From positions 1-22,463 of the IMG/VR virus record IMGVR_UViG_3300045999_008746: DNA of 22,463 bases, one strand, 5' to 3'. The position numbers were made by a program, and so were the translations under genes. Position 1 is the first letter of the stretch, and each line of letters begins with the position of its first letter. This DNA comes from a virus. The notes under the pieces are model-generated. The model was not told the DNA's origin, did not search any database, and worked only from the letters and a program-made list of their open reading frames with translations. Positions 5,801 through 12,804 of this stretch are shown in pieces.

Positions 5801-7198
5801 ATGGCAGAGCGCAAGGCCGTCAAGTACGACGCCAGCACCGTTGGCACATCTGGCCTGCAGCAGTACGGCGGATACGTCAACGAAGAGTTCGTGAAAGAGC
5901 TGCGCGGCAACAACGCCGCCCGCGTTTATCGCGAAATGGCCGACAACGATCCCACCATCGGGGCCATGTTGTTTGCCATCACCACGCTGATCCGGCAGGT
6001 GCAGTGGAGCTTCCAAAGCGCCGACGACTCCCCAGAATCAGAGGCCGCCAAGCAGTTCGCGGAAGAGGTGCTCAACGATATGAGCGTCTCGTGGTCGAGC
6101 GTGGTGGCAGAGATCTGTTCCATGTTCACCTACGGCTTCGCGCCCATGGAAATCATCTGGAAGAAGCGCGACGGCACAGATGCCCGTGATGGCAGCCGCC
6201 GATCTGCCTACACGGACGGCCGCATCGGGCTGCGCGCACTCTCGCTGCGCGCCCAAAACACGGTCAACCGCTGGGAGATCGATCCGGAGGATGGATCTAT
6301 CGACGGGCTGTATCAGCAACCGTGGCAAGGCCCGCAGGTGTTCATCCCGATTGAAAAGATCGTGCTCTTTCGCACCACCGAAGAGAAAAACAACCCGGAA
6401 GGCCGCAGCGTCCTGCGCAACGCCTATAGGCCGTGGTACTTCAAGAAGCGCATCGAAGAGATTGAGGCCGTGGGCATCGAGCGCGATCTGGCCGGGTTGC
6501 CTATCGCTTACATCCCCGCGCAGTACCTCAGTTCAGACGCTGACCCGATGGATAAGGCCGTTGCCAACGAGTACAAGCGCCTCATCCGCAGCATCCGCCG
6601 CGACCAACAGGAAGGGCTCGTGCTGCCCAGCGCCCGCGATTCGTCGGGCAACCTCATGTTCGATGTGAAGTTGCTCAACGCAGGCGGCTCGCGCACGTTC
6701 AACACGACGGAGATCATCGACCGCTACGACAAGCGCATCGCCGGTTCCGTACTCGCGGATTTCATCTTCCTTGGCCAAGGGGCCACGGGCTCGTTCGCGC
6801 TTTCCAGCGACAAGACGCAGCTTTTCGCCACCGCAGTGGGGGCGTTCACCACTTCGATCTGCGACACGTTCAACCGCCACCTCATGCCGCGGCTTTGGAA
6901 GCTCAACGGCATGGATGTGGAATATATGCCCACCCTCGTGGCAGGCGATCTGGAAAAGCCGGATCTGACCGCGCTGGGCGAGTTCATCACCAAGCTCACG
7001 ACGGCCGGCGCCCCGTTGTTCCCGGATCGAGAGCTGGAGAACCACCTGCGCAACGCAGCGGGCCTGCCGCTCGCGCCGGAGGAAGGCGTGGATTCAGAGC
7101 TGCGCTCGATGAGCGATCAGACAGACATGGCCGAAATGCAGGGGCGCATCGCATCAGCGACCGCGCAGGCCGAAGGCGAAGCGGATCAAGAGGAATAA
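5801..7198 (+). CDS. phage portal protein
   Basis: This 465-residue protein follows terL. The start at 5801 is preferred because GGAGAG lies six bases upstream and overlaps the terL stop; a start at 5768 adds eleven unlikely residues. The sequence has typical portal features. NDPTIGAMLFAITTLIRQVQW is the early core helix. MFTYGFAPMEIIW and FIPIEKIVLFRTTEEKNNPEGRS form the conserved central strands, and a helical segment (RNAYRPWYFKKRIEEIEAVG) follows. The C-terminal 50 residues are acidic and Gln/Ala-rich (DMAEMQGRIASATAQAEGEADQEE). It would form the dodecameric ring at the capsid vertex through which TerL pumps DNA. It resembles the DUF935/gp29-like portal group, but I cannot fix the subfamily. 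No capsid or protease gene follows, which is unusual. Confidence 0.9.
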   Translation: MAERKAVKYDASTVGTSGLQQYGGYVNEEFVKELRGNNAARVYREMADNDPTIGAMLFAITTLIRQVQWSFQSADDSPESEAAKQFAEEVLNDMSVSWSSVVAEICSMFTYGFAPMEIIWKKRDGTDARDGSRRSAYTDGRIGLRALSLRAQNTVNRWEIDPEDGSIDGLYQQPWQGPQVFIPIEKIVLFRTTEEKNNPEGRSVLRNAYRPWYFKKRIEEIEAVGIERDLAGLPIAYIPAQYLSSDADPMDKAVANEYKRLIRSIRRDQQEGLVLPSARDSSGNLMFDVKLLNAGGSRTFNTTEIIDRYDKRIAGSVLADFIFLGQGATGSFALSSDKTQLFATAVGAFTTSICDTFNRHLMPRLWKLNGMDVEYMPTLVAGDLEKPDLTALGEFITKLTTAGAPLFPDRELENHLRNAAGLPLAPEEGVDSELRSMSDQTDMAEMQGRIASATAQAEGEADQEE

Positions 7199-7201
7199 TC
7201 G

Positions 7202-7540
7202 ATGGCCGACGAAATCAAACTCGTACGCGGCAACAACCGCCCGTACATCAAGATCACGCTCACCGATGCGGATAACGTAGCCATCGATCTGAGTGCAGTT
7301 ACCACCACCGTATCGGTGCGGTTCCGCTCCGTCACGAGCGAAACAACGCTGGCAACGCTCTCAACCACGAAGATTGGCAACGGCACCACGGGCGAAGTGC
7401 AGTTCAACTTCCCCGGCTCCACGCTGGATGTGCCGGCTGGGAACTACGAGTTCGAAATCGAAGTGGACTTTAACGGCGAGAAGCAGACCGTTTACCAAAC
7501 GGTGAAGTGCATCGTTCGCGAAAAGTTCGCCACGACCTAA
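7202..7540 (+). CDS. BppU-like Ig-fold structural protein, copy 1
   Basis: This 112-residue, all-beta protein has the pattern of the N-terminal domain of baseplate upper proteins: a start KLVRGNNRPYIKITLTD, then TTTVSVRFRS, GEVQFNFPGSTLDVPAGNYEFEIEVDF, and an ending VKCIVREKF. Such domains usually attach receptor-binding proteins to the tail tip. It is clearly paralogous to the protein at 11923-12273, sharing VRG, the VRF strand, STLA, TLDVPAG/ALDVPAG, FEIE/AEIE and VRE(K/R)F. The ATG lies three bases after the portal stop. The exact position in the virion is inferred. Confidence 0.75.
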   Translation: MADEIKLVRGNNRPYIKITLTDADNVAIDLSAVTTTVSVRFRSVTSETTLATLSTTKIGNGTTGEVQFNFPGSTLDVPAGNYEFEIEVDFNGEKQTVYQTVKCIVREKFATT

Positions 7541-7555
7541 CCACAGGAGCGAAAC

Positions 7556-7933
7556 ATGGCTATCGTTTACAGCACAGCCGCGAAGAATGCCCGATTGACG
7601 GCGGTTCGCGATCAGATCGATGCAGGGGCTGGCCCCGGCGTGCTGCAGGTTGGCACCGCAGGCATGGCCACCGTGCTCGCTGAGATCACCTTGGGCGATC
7701 CATGCGGAACCGTGGCCGCTGGCGTGCTCACGTTCTCCGGATTCCCACGCAGCGATACCTCTGCCAACGCCGCCGGCACCGCCGCTGCCGCCCGCATTCG
7801 GGACTCGGCAGGCAATGACGTAATCACAGGCTTGACAGTGGGGCTCACTGGAACGGACATCGTGCTCGACTCGGTGACCTTTTCCGAAGGACAGCTTCTG
7901 ATGATCAACACTGCGACAATTTCGCACGCTTAA
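7556..7933 (+). CDS. small virion surface protein, paralogue 1 (125 aa)
   Basis: This Gly/Ala/Thr-rich 125-residue protein starts MAIVYSTAAKNARL and ends in beta strands (DIVLDSVTFSEGQLLMINTATIS). The start motif and overall plan are shared with the 135-residue protein at 8049 (MAIQLSTAVRNARL). I know similar small proteins from structural regions of many proteobacterial phages, but their exact place (tail or capsid decoration) is not established for me. AGGAG lies upstream of the ATG. No membrane segment or catalytic motif is seen. Confidence 0.75.
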   Translation: MAIVYSTAAKNARLTAVRDQIDAGAGPGVLQVGTAGMATVLAEITLGDPCGTVAAGVLTFSGFPRSDTSANAAGTAAAARIRDSAGNDVITGLTVGLTGTDIVLDSVTFSEGQLLMINTATISHA

Positions 7934-7951
7934 CCCGTCAGTTTTCTGCCG

Positions 7952-7979
7952 TTGACAACAAGCAATCGGCGGAGATGAT
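7952..7979 (+). promoter_or_regulatory. candidate sigma70-type promoter
   Basis: A consensus -35 TTGACA at 7952-7957 is followed, after 16 bases, by GATGAT at 7974-7979, which matches the -10 consensus at four of six positions. It lies in the 115-base gap before the 135-residue gene, the largest gap within the structural cluster up to 19.2 kb. It is suggestive only. Confidence 0.35.
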
Positions 7980-7984
7980 TGTGT

Positions 7985-8002
7985 GGCGCGCACTAGCACG
8001 CC
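7985..8002 (+). other. short GC-rich hairpin upstream of 8049 gene
   Basis: GGCGCGC and GCACGCC can pair around an ACTA loop with one mismatch. No T-tract follows, so it is not a good intrinsic terminator. It may act in mRNA stability or processing downstream of the candidate promoter. Its role is uncertain. Confidence 0.3.
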
Positions 8003-8048
8003 GCTATTTCGTCAGGGCCACGCTGTGCTCTAACCATAGGATCAAACA

Positions 8049-8456
8049 ATGGCTATTCAGCTTTCGACTGCGGTTCGCAATGCTCGACTTGACGTAATCG
8101 AATCAACGGTAGGCACGAGCGCGATTCTTCGCATTCGCTCTGGCGCCGCTCCGGCAAACTGCGCGGCCGCTGACACGGGCACCGTGCTTGCCGCGATCAC
8201 GCTTCCCTCAGACTGGATGGCCGCCGCTTCGAACGGCTCAAAGGCGCTCTCTGGCTCGTGGGTGGATTCATCGGCCGACAACACCGGCACCGCCGCTCAC
8301 TTCCGCCTGTACGACAGCGCGGGCACCATCTGCCACTTGCAGGGCACGGTTACGCTCACCGCTGGCGGTGGCGATATGACGGTGGATAGCACGAGCTTCA
8401 CGGCCGGCCAGCAGTTCACCGTTACCGGCTTCACGCTCACTGATGCGAACGCCTAA
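8049..8456 (+). CDS. small virion surface protein, paralogue 2 (135 aa)
   Basis: This 135-residue protein is a paralogue of the one at 7556. Both open with MAI-x-STA-x-(K/R)NARL, have a central TVLAxITL strand, a NTGTAAHFRLYDSAG / NAAGTAAAARIRDSAG segment, and end in a beta strand after a TSF(T/S)xGQ(Q/L) turn. An AGGA ribosome-binding site precedes the ATG. The pair is likely to occupy equivalent structural sites or to have arisen by tandem duplication. Function is structural by context only. Confidence 0.75.
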   Translation: MAIQLSTAVRNARLDVIESTVGTSAILRIRSGAAPANCAAADTGTVLAAITLPSDWMAAASNGSKALSGSWVDSSADNTGTAAHFRLYDSAGTICHLQGTVTLTAGGGDMTVDSTSFTAGQQFTVTGFTLTDANA

Positions 8457-8458
8457 CG

Positions 8459-8899
8459 ATGGCCGACAACCTTGGCTATACCCCCGGAGCTGGCGCTGAG
8501 GTAGCGACAGACGAGATCGATGGCAAGCATCACCAACGCGTCAAGGTGGTGCTTGGCAGCGATGGCGTCTCCGATGGCGATGTTTCAAGCGCAAACCCCA
8601 TGCCCGTGCAGGTGCTTGGGGAAGCCATCGAAGCCATTGAGGCAATGCGCTACGCGCTGCAGGCACTCACCCGCACGGTGGGGCAAATGCAGCCCGATAC
8701 CGCATCGCGTATGCGCGTGGCCATCGACGCCATCTCGGCCAGCCTTACTCTCGCCACCATCACCACGGTGGGCACGGTTACGACGGTTTCAACGCTCACG
8801 AACCAAACGCAGATCGGCGGCTTTGCAGCCACCGAACAAATCCCGTCGCTCATGCGACTCGGCGCAGATTCCTTGCGACGTAACATCTCGGTGACCTAA
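8459..8899 (+). CDS. conserved phage structural-region protein (146 aa)
   Basis: This 146-residue protein starts MADNLGYTPGAGAEVATDEIDGKHHQRVKV. It has an acidic N-terminal half, a helical middle (EAIEAIEAMRYALQALTRTVG) and a Thr/Val-rich stretch (TLATITTVGTVTTVSTLTNQTQIGGF), and ends with SLMRLGADSLRRNISVT. This layout is familiar from phage tail-structure regions, but I cannot assign a role. The ATG lies two bases after the previous stop, and its stop directly abuts the next ATG, so it is translated as part of the structural operon. Confidence 0.7.
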   Translation: MADNLGYTPGAGAEVATDEIDGKHHQRVKVVLGSDGVSDGDVSSANPMPVQVLGEAIEAIEAMRYALQALTRTVGQMQPDTASRMRVAIDAISASLTLATITTVGTVTTVSTLTNQTQIGGFAATEQIPSLMRLGADSLRRNISVT

Positions 8900-10336
8900 A
8901 TGGCAACGACCAACGGCAATCGCAAAATCCTCGATCTCAAGCGCTGGGAATTTTGCACCCCCGCACCGCAGGCGACGGCGGCGGCTCATTTCATCGTTTC
9001 GAGCCGCCACTACCGCCAGCAGCAGCTACTAATATCCAGCAACACTGGCGCGCAACTCTACAACCCGCAAGAAGACGGCTGGATTCTTTTGCCCTCGCCC
9101 GCGCTTGCCGGTACTTTCGGCGCTGGAGCGTGCGGCGTGGCAGGCTCGTTCTCGACGGGCGCCACCGCTGCGGTGTCCTCACTCACGGCCACGGCCGGAT
9201 CGACCACCTCGATCACGACCAACCAAACGCTTGCTCGCGACCTTCGCGGGTACTCGGTTTTCTTCGTTGGCGGCACCAACTCTGGCAAGCTAAAAACGAT
9301 TGCGTCGAACACCATCGGCGCAAACGCCGTCATCACGTTCACAGATGCAGAGGCGGTGGCCTTCGACGCCACGAGCCAGTACCGCATCAAAGCGCCCGTT
9401 TTCTTCGTGCTCGGCGCCGGTACGCTCGCGGCGGGTTCGTTCAAAAAGTATGACTTCGCAACGAACACGTGGGTAACGCTTGCGAACACCGGCCTCCCGG
9501 CAACGGTTGCCACTGACGGCCGGCTCATATCGACGCCGGCATGGATCGATAGCGGGTTCAAATCATTTGCCACCGGCACGGCTACGGCTGGCGGCGCGAA
9601 CACGCTCACGAACTCGGCGAAGAACTGGGCCACGAACCAGTGGGCGAACTCGCAGGTGCGCATCAGTGCTGGCACGGGTGCTGGCCAGATCCGCACGGTG
9701 GCGTCGAACACCAGCACGGTGCTCACCGTTTCTGCAAACTGGACAACGCAGCCCGATGCCACGAGCCAGTACAGCCTTGAAGGAAATGATGACTTCATCT
9801 ACTTCATGGGCAACAACGCAGTAACGCTCTACCGCTACAGCGTGAGCGGCAACACGTGGACAACCCTCAGCCCGGCTGTGGCGCGTGCTGCGGCTCCGGG
9901 CTTGGGCGCGAGCGGCCACTGGATTCACAGCGTAAGTGCGGCTGACTGGACGAACGAAAACGCAATCCTCAACGGCCGTTACATCTACAGCTTCCGTGGC
10001 GGCGCAGGCGCTCTGCTCGACCGCTACGACATCGCCGCGAACTCGTGGGCCGCAATCACTTACGCGCCGGCAGCGGAAACTTTTACCACCGGCTCGAAAT
10101 ACAGCTACTGCAAAGACCGGCTGTACATCTCAAAGGAGGCGACGGGCCGTTGGTTCGCGTATGACTTCGCCGAAAACGCGATGCAGCCTTGGAGCACCAT
10201 GACATACACCCAAGGCGCGGCGGTGCTCGGCGACACTTGTTTCGATGTCACCTACAAAGACGGCGCCACCGAGATCGATTACGTTTATATGCTGCTCAAC
10301 ACCTCGGCCGTATTGCTGCGGCAACAGGTGGTGTGA
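8900..10336 (+). CDS. Kelch-like beta-propeller virion protein with two inserted modules
   Basis: This 478-residue protein carries recurring propeller-blade motifs of the Kelch type: KYDFATNTWVTL (near 183), RYSVSGNTWTTL (near 311), RYDIAANSWAAI (near 374) and a degenerate AYDFAENAMQPW (near 420). Each is a Tyr-Asp strand leading to a Trp turn. Two related Ser/Thr-rich insert modules interrupt the blades, at about residues 85-170 and 218-292. Both contain a GxxxGxxxTIASNT/TVASNT core and end in (A)TSQY. A propeller on a tail suggests binding of host surface glycans or proteins, or a structural hub. The ATG immediately follows the preceding stop. Fold assignment is from repeat pattern only. 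Confidence 0.72.
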   Translation: MATTNGNRKILDLKRWEFCTPAPQATAAAHFIVSSRHYRQQQLLISSNTGAQLYNPQEDGWILLPSPALAGTFGAGACGVAGSFSTGATAAVSSLTATAGSTTSITTNQTLARDLRGYSVFFVGGTNSGKLKTIASNTIGANAVITFTDAEAVAFDATSQYRIKAPVFFVLGAGTLAAGSFKKYDFATNTWVTLANTGLPATVATDGRLISTPAWIDSGFKSFATGTATAGGANTLTNSAKNWATNQWANSQVRISAGTGAGQIRTVASNTSTVLTVSANWTTQPDATSQYSLEGNDDFIYFMGNNAVTLYRYSVSGNTWTTLSPAVARAAAPGLGASGHWIHSVSAADWTNENAILNGRYIYSFRGGAGALLDRYDIAANSWAAITYAPAAETFTTGSKYSYCKDRLYISKEATGRWFAYDFAENAMQPWSTMTYTQGAAVLGDTCFDVTYKDGATEIDYVYMLLNTSAVLLRQQVV

Positions 10337-10337
10337 C

Positions 10338-10502
10338 ATGACCATTGATGAACTGGTTGGGATGTGCCGGGCTCGCCTCGCGAATCTCTCGCAGTTGCGT
10401 TCCTCTGCCGTAAAGCTGGGGGACGCGGATCAGGTCGCACGCATTGATGCGCTGATCGATGAAACGCAGACAACGCTCAACAAACTTCTGACTCTTGGGT
10501 AA
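10338..10502 (+). CDS. small conserved phage protein (54 aa)
   Basis: This ORF encodes 54 residues starting MTIDELVGMCRARLANLSQLRSS and is mostly helical. It contains a Leu/Arg heptad-like pattern and ends ALIDETQTTLNKLLTLG. Small proteins of this plan occur between propeller or fibre genes in other phages. It begins one base after the propeller stop and precedes the 367-residue repeat gene. A two-helix coiled-coil hairpin is likely; function unknown. Confidence 0.65.
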   Translation: MTIDELVGMCRARLANLSQLRSSAVKLGDADQVARIDALIDETQTTLNKLLTLG

Positions 10503-10508
10503 CAGCCG

Positions 10509-11612
10509 ATGCTCCTTACGCTACTCTCCCCGTCGGGAGTTAGCGGCGGCATCGGGGTCGTCAATGCGACACTAGGCACGCTGGAACTCTCCGCTACCGG
10601 AGAGCTAACTACAACCGGCGTGAATGGATCGCTGAGCGCTACGCTTGGCGATCTTTCTCTTTCCTCCTCTTCGCAACTCGAAATCCGTGGCGCGAGCGCT
10701 TACACGCTCGATGCGCTCACGGTATCGGCGGCGGGCAGGCTTGAGCTGCGGGCCACGGCAAGCCCCACGCTCGGTGCGCTTACGCTCAACGCCGCTGGCG
10801 CGATCCAAGCCTCCAACTCTGGCCAGCTCAACGTAACACTTGGCAGCCTCTCGCTCGCAGCGGCCGGCGCGCTGCAGATCAACGCGGCCTCGGGTGGCGC
10901 GCTATCGGATCTCACGGCGGCCGCCACTGGCCGTCTGCTACTGCAGGCGCAGCTCAGCGCCACGCTCGGCACGCTCACCGCCACCTTTGCCGCAGGGCTG
11001 CCCGTTGTCGGTACGCTCTCCAGCCAACTCGGCGCGCTCTCCTCCGCCGCCACGGGCCAACTGCGGATCAGCGGAAACACGTTCTCTGTGCTTGGCGCTC
11101 TCACGGGCTCCGCCTCGGCGCAGTTGCAGGTCGCAGGCACCGTAAGCGCAACGCTCGGCACGCTTGCCGTCACGAGCACCGCCAAGCTGCCCATCGTCGG
11201 CACCTTCTCCGCCACGCTCGGAGATCTGGTTGCCACCTCGGCCACCGGCCAGCTCAAGATCTCGGGCAACTTCGCGGGGACGGAAACTGGGCTCGACGGG
11301 CTGCAGGCAGCAGGGCTTCTGCACATCCGTGGCGTGCTCGCGGCGCTTGAAGCGCAGGATGGATTCTCGGCAGAAGGCAACCTGTACGCGGCCAACTCGG
11401 CAGCGGCCATCTGGGCTTATGTGCTGCCGAACGGCCTGAGCGCGGCCGCCACGGTGGTGCAGATCCACACGATGCTGAGCAACCTGCACCGCATCCACGG
11501 CCTTGAGCCGGGCGCGCCGCTCGCCGTATCTCCCACGCAGCGCACCGCAGGCAGCATCATCCAGAGCATCACCACCGCCGGCACCACCACCACCGTGGAG
11601 CGCCTGCAGTGA
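10509..11612 (+). CDS. repeat-rich fibre-like structural protein (about 11 units of 20-24 residues)
   Basis: Residues about 15-275 consist of imperfect repeats with the plan SATLG-x-L-x4-AxGxLxIxG. Each unit probably supplies two short beta strands, as in fibre shafts or beta-solenoids. The units show alternate small and hydrophobic residues and almost no charged residues. The C-terminal 70 residues are non-repetitive (AAIWAYVLP, then RIHGLEPGAPLAVSPTQRTAGS) and resemble a conserved capping segment I associate with phage tail-structure proteins. It ends in a GTGA overlap with the next gene. Role as a shaft or spacer is inferred. Confidence 0.7.
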   Translation: MLLTLLSPSGVSGGIGVVNATLGTLELSATGELTTTGVNGSLSATLGDLSLSSSSQLEIRGASAYTLDALTVSAAGRLELRATASPTLGALTLNAAGAIQASNSGQLNVTLGSLSLAAAGALQINAASGGALSDLTAAATGRLLLQAQLSATLGTLTATFAAGLPVVGTLSSQLGALSSAATGQLRISGNTFSVLGALTGSASAQLQVAGTVSATLGTLAVTSTAKLPIVGTFSATLGDLVATSATGQLKISGNFAGTETGLDGLQAAGLLHIRGVLAALEAQDGFSAEGNLYAANSAAAIWAYVLPNGLSAAATVVQIHTMLSNLHRIHGLEPGAPLAVSPTQRTAGSIIQSITTAGTTTTVERLQ

Positions 11613-11926
11613 GCGTAAACCCGCGTGCCGTAGCGCTGCAGGGCGTGGGCTTTGGCGCGCTCGCCGTCGCCAGCCTTGGCTTCCTGCTCGATCAGCCCGC
11701 CCCAACAGGGCCGCTGTTCGCCAACGCGCAGGTGCTGCAGGAGGCTTACGCACGCGCACGCGGGGCCGCCTTGGCCGCCACTTCTGTGGAAGAGCTGCTT
11801 GCCAGCATGGAAGCGCTCGACGCGCTCGCAAGCATCGAAGCCCAAAGTATCAGCGCGGTGACAACGGTGAACGACACCTTCGCCTCCGCCAGCGTGTTTT
11901 TCGATATTGCGACGATTGATGATTGA
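11609..11926 (+). CDS. small structural-region protein with hydrophobic segment (105 aa)
   Basis: The GTG start at 11609 overlaps the preceding TGA. The 105-residue product opens MSVNPRAVALQGVGFGALAVASLGFLLDQ, with a hydrophobic stretch at about 10-27 that could be a membrane segment or buried strands. The rest is Ala-rich and helical (VEELLASMEALDALASIEAQ) and ends acidic. Proteins with this start occur next to tail-fibre genes in other phages. Function unknown; a role in virion assembly is likeliest by context. Confidence 0.65.
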   Translation: MSVNPRAVALQGVGFGALAVASLGFLLDQPAPTGPLFANAQVLQEAYARARGAALAATSVEELLASMEALDALASIEAQSISAVTTVNDTFASASVFFDIATIDD

Positions 11927-12273
11927 GCAAACTCGTGGCACCGTTCGAAATAATTCGAGTAGTGCGCGGTGATGAAGGCATCGCCGTAGATCTGCACTTC
12001 ACGAGAGCAAACGGCGCAGGGCTCAACTTGAGTAGCCCAACCACGGAAGTAGTGGTGCGCTTTGCTCCCGCTCACTCAGAAAGCACGTTGGCTCTGCTGA
12101 CCGTCACCAAGGTGAACGGCGGGCAGAACGGCGAATGCGTGGCCACGTTCCCGCCCGGCGCACTGGATGTGCCCGCCGGGTTCTACCACGCCGAGATCGA
12201 GCTGCGCATCGCGGGAGAGCCGCAGACGGCATTCGATCCGCTGAGGTTTTTTGTACGAGAACGGTTCCAGTAG
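11923..12273 (+). CDS. BppU-like Ig-fold structural protein, copy 2
   Basis: This is a second copy of the Ig-like family at 7202, 4.7 kb away. Shared features are a VVRG start, a VVVRFAP strand, STLALLTVTKV, ALDVPAGFYHAEIELRI and the ending FVRERF. The sequences are well diverged, so this is an old duplication or an independent gain. The start is uncertain: TTG at 11923 overlaps the previous stop (TTGA), while GTG at 11935 is also possible; neither has a strong ribosome-binding site. By family it may anchor fibre or receptor-binding modules. Confidence 0.72.
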   Translation: MSKLVAPFEIIRVVRGDEGIAVDLHFTRANGAGLNLSSPTTEVVVRFAPAHSESTLALLTVTKVNGGQNGECVATFPPGALDVPAGFYHAEIELRIAGEPQTAFDPLRFFVRERFQ

Positions 12274-12282
12274 GAGATTTTC

Positions 12283-12720
12283 ATGGCCGCAATGTCGAAC
12301 TATCTTGAGAACAAAGTGATCGATTGGTTCTTTCGAGCCCAAACGTTCACTCCCCCGGCTGGCCTGCACGTGGGCCTGCTTACCTCTGCTCCGTCCGATA
12401 CCGGCGGTGGCACTGAGGTTTCTGGCAACGCTTACGCACGCCAGAACCTTGCCCCGTCGCTCACGAACTGGGCGGGAACGCAGGGCGCAGGCTCGACCTC
12501 CACATCGTCGGGCACCAACGGCACCACAAGCAACAACGGCATCATCACTTTCCCGACGCCGACAGCCTCGTGGGGCACGGTGACGCACTTCGCCATCTAC
12601 GACGCCTCGACCGGCGGCAACCTGCTCTGGTACGGGGCGCTGCAGATTGCGAAAACGATCAACCAAGGCGACACCGTTACGTTCCCGGCCGCCTCGCTCA
12701 CGGTGCAGATTGACGATTAA
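12283..12720 (+). CDS. conserved phage tail-region protein (145 aa)
   Basis: This 145-residue protein starts MAAMSNYLENKVIDWFFRAQTF. It continues with PPAGLHVGLLTSAP, GGTEVSGNAYARQNL, ITFPTPTASWGTVTHFAIYDASTGGNLLWYG and QGDTVTFPAASLTVQID. This conserved pattern is widespread in tail-structure regions of phages infecting proteobacteria, and I recognise it as a family without an agreed role. Its final strand resembles the ends of the 125- and 135-residue proteins, suggesting a related beta-sandwich. AGGAG precedes the ATG at 12283. A strong terminator follows the gene. Confidence 0.75.
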   Translation: MAAMSNYLENKVIDWFFRAQTFTPPAGLHVGLLTSAPSDTGGGTEVSGNAYARQNLAPSLTNWAGTQGAGSTSTSSGTNGTTSNNGIITFPTPTASWGTVTHFAIYDASTGGNLLWYGALQIAKTINQGDTVTFPAASLTVQIDD

Positions 12721-12741
12721 TCGGGTGCAGTCCACCCATTG

Positions 12742-12781
12742 AGCACGGGCGCGCTCAATCCGGGCGCGCTCGTGCTGTTTT
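12742..12781 (+). terminator. strong Rho-independent terminator
   Basis: A 13-bp stem (12742-12754 with 12764-12776, one G-T wobble) closes a 9-base loop and is followed by GTTTT at 12777-12781. It lies between the 145-residue gene and the 707-residue repeat gene. It would end or attenuate transcription of the first structural block, so expression of the large fibre genes may depend on readthrough or a separate promoter. Confidence 0.75.
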
Positions 12782-12804
12782 GCTGCGGCGTGAGGTAACG
12801 AGCA

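Noticed and set aside
9058-9798. Minus-strand open frame (246 codons) opposite the propeller gene
   Set aside because: It lacks recognisable motifs and lies fully within a plus-strand gene with clear repeat structure.
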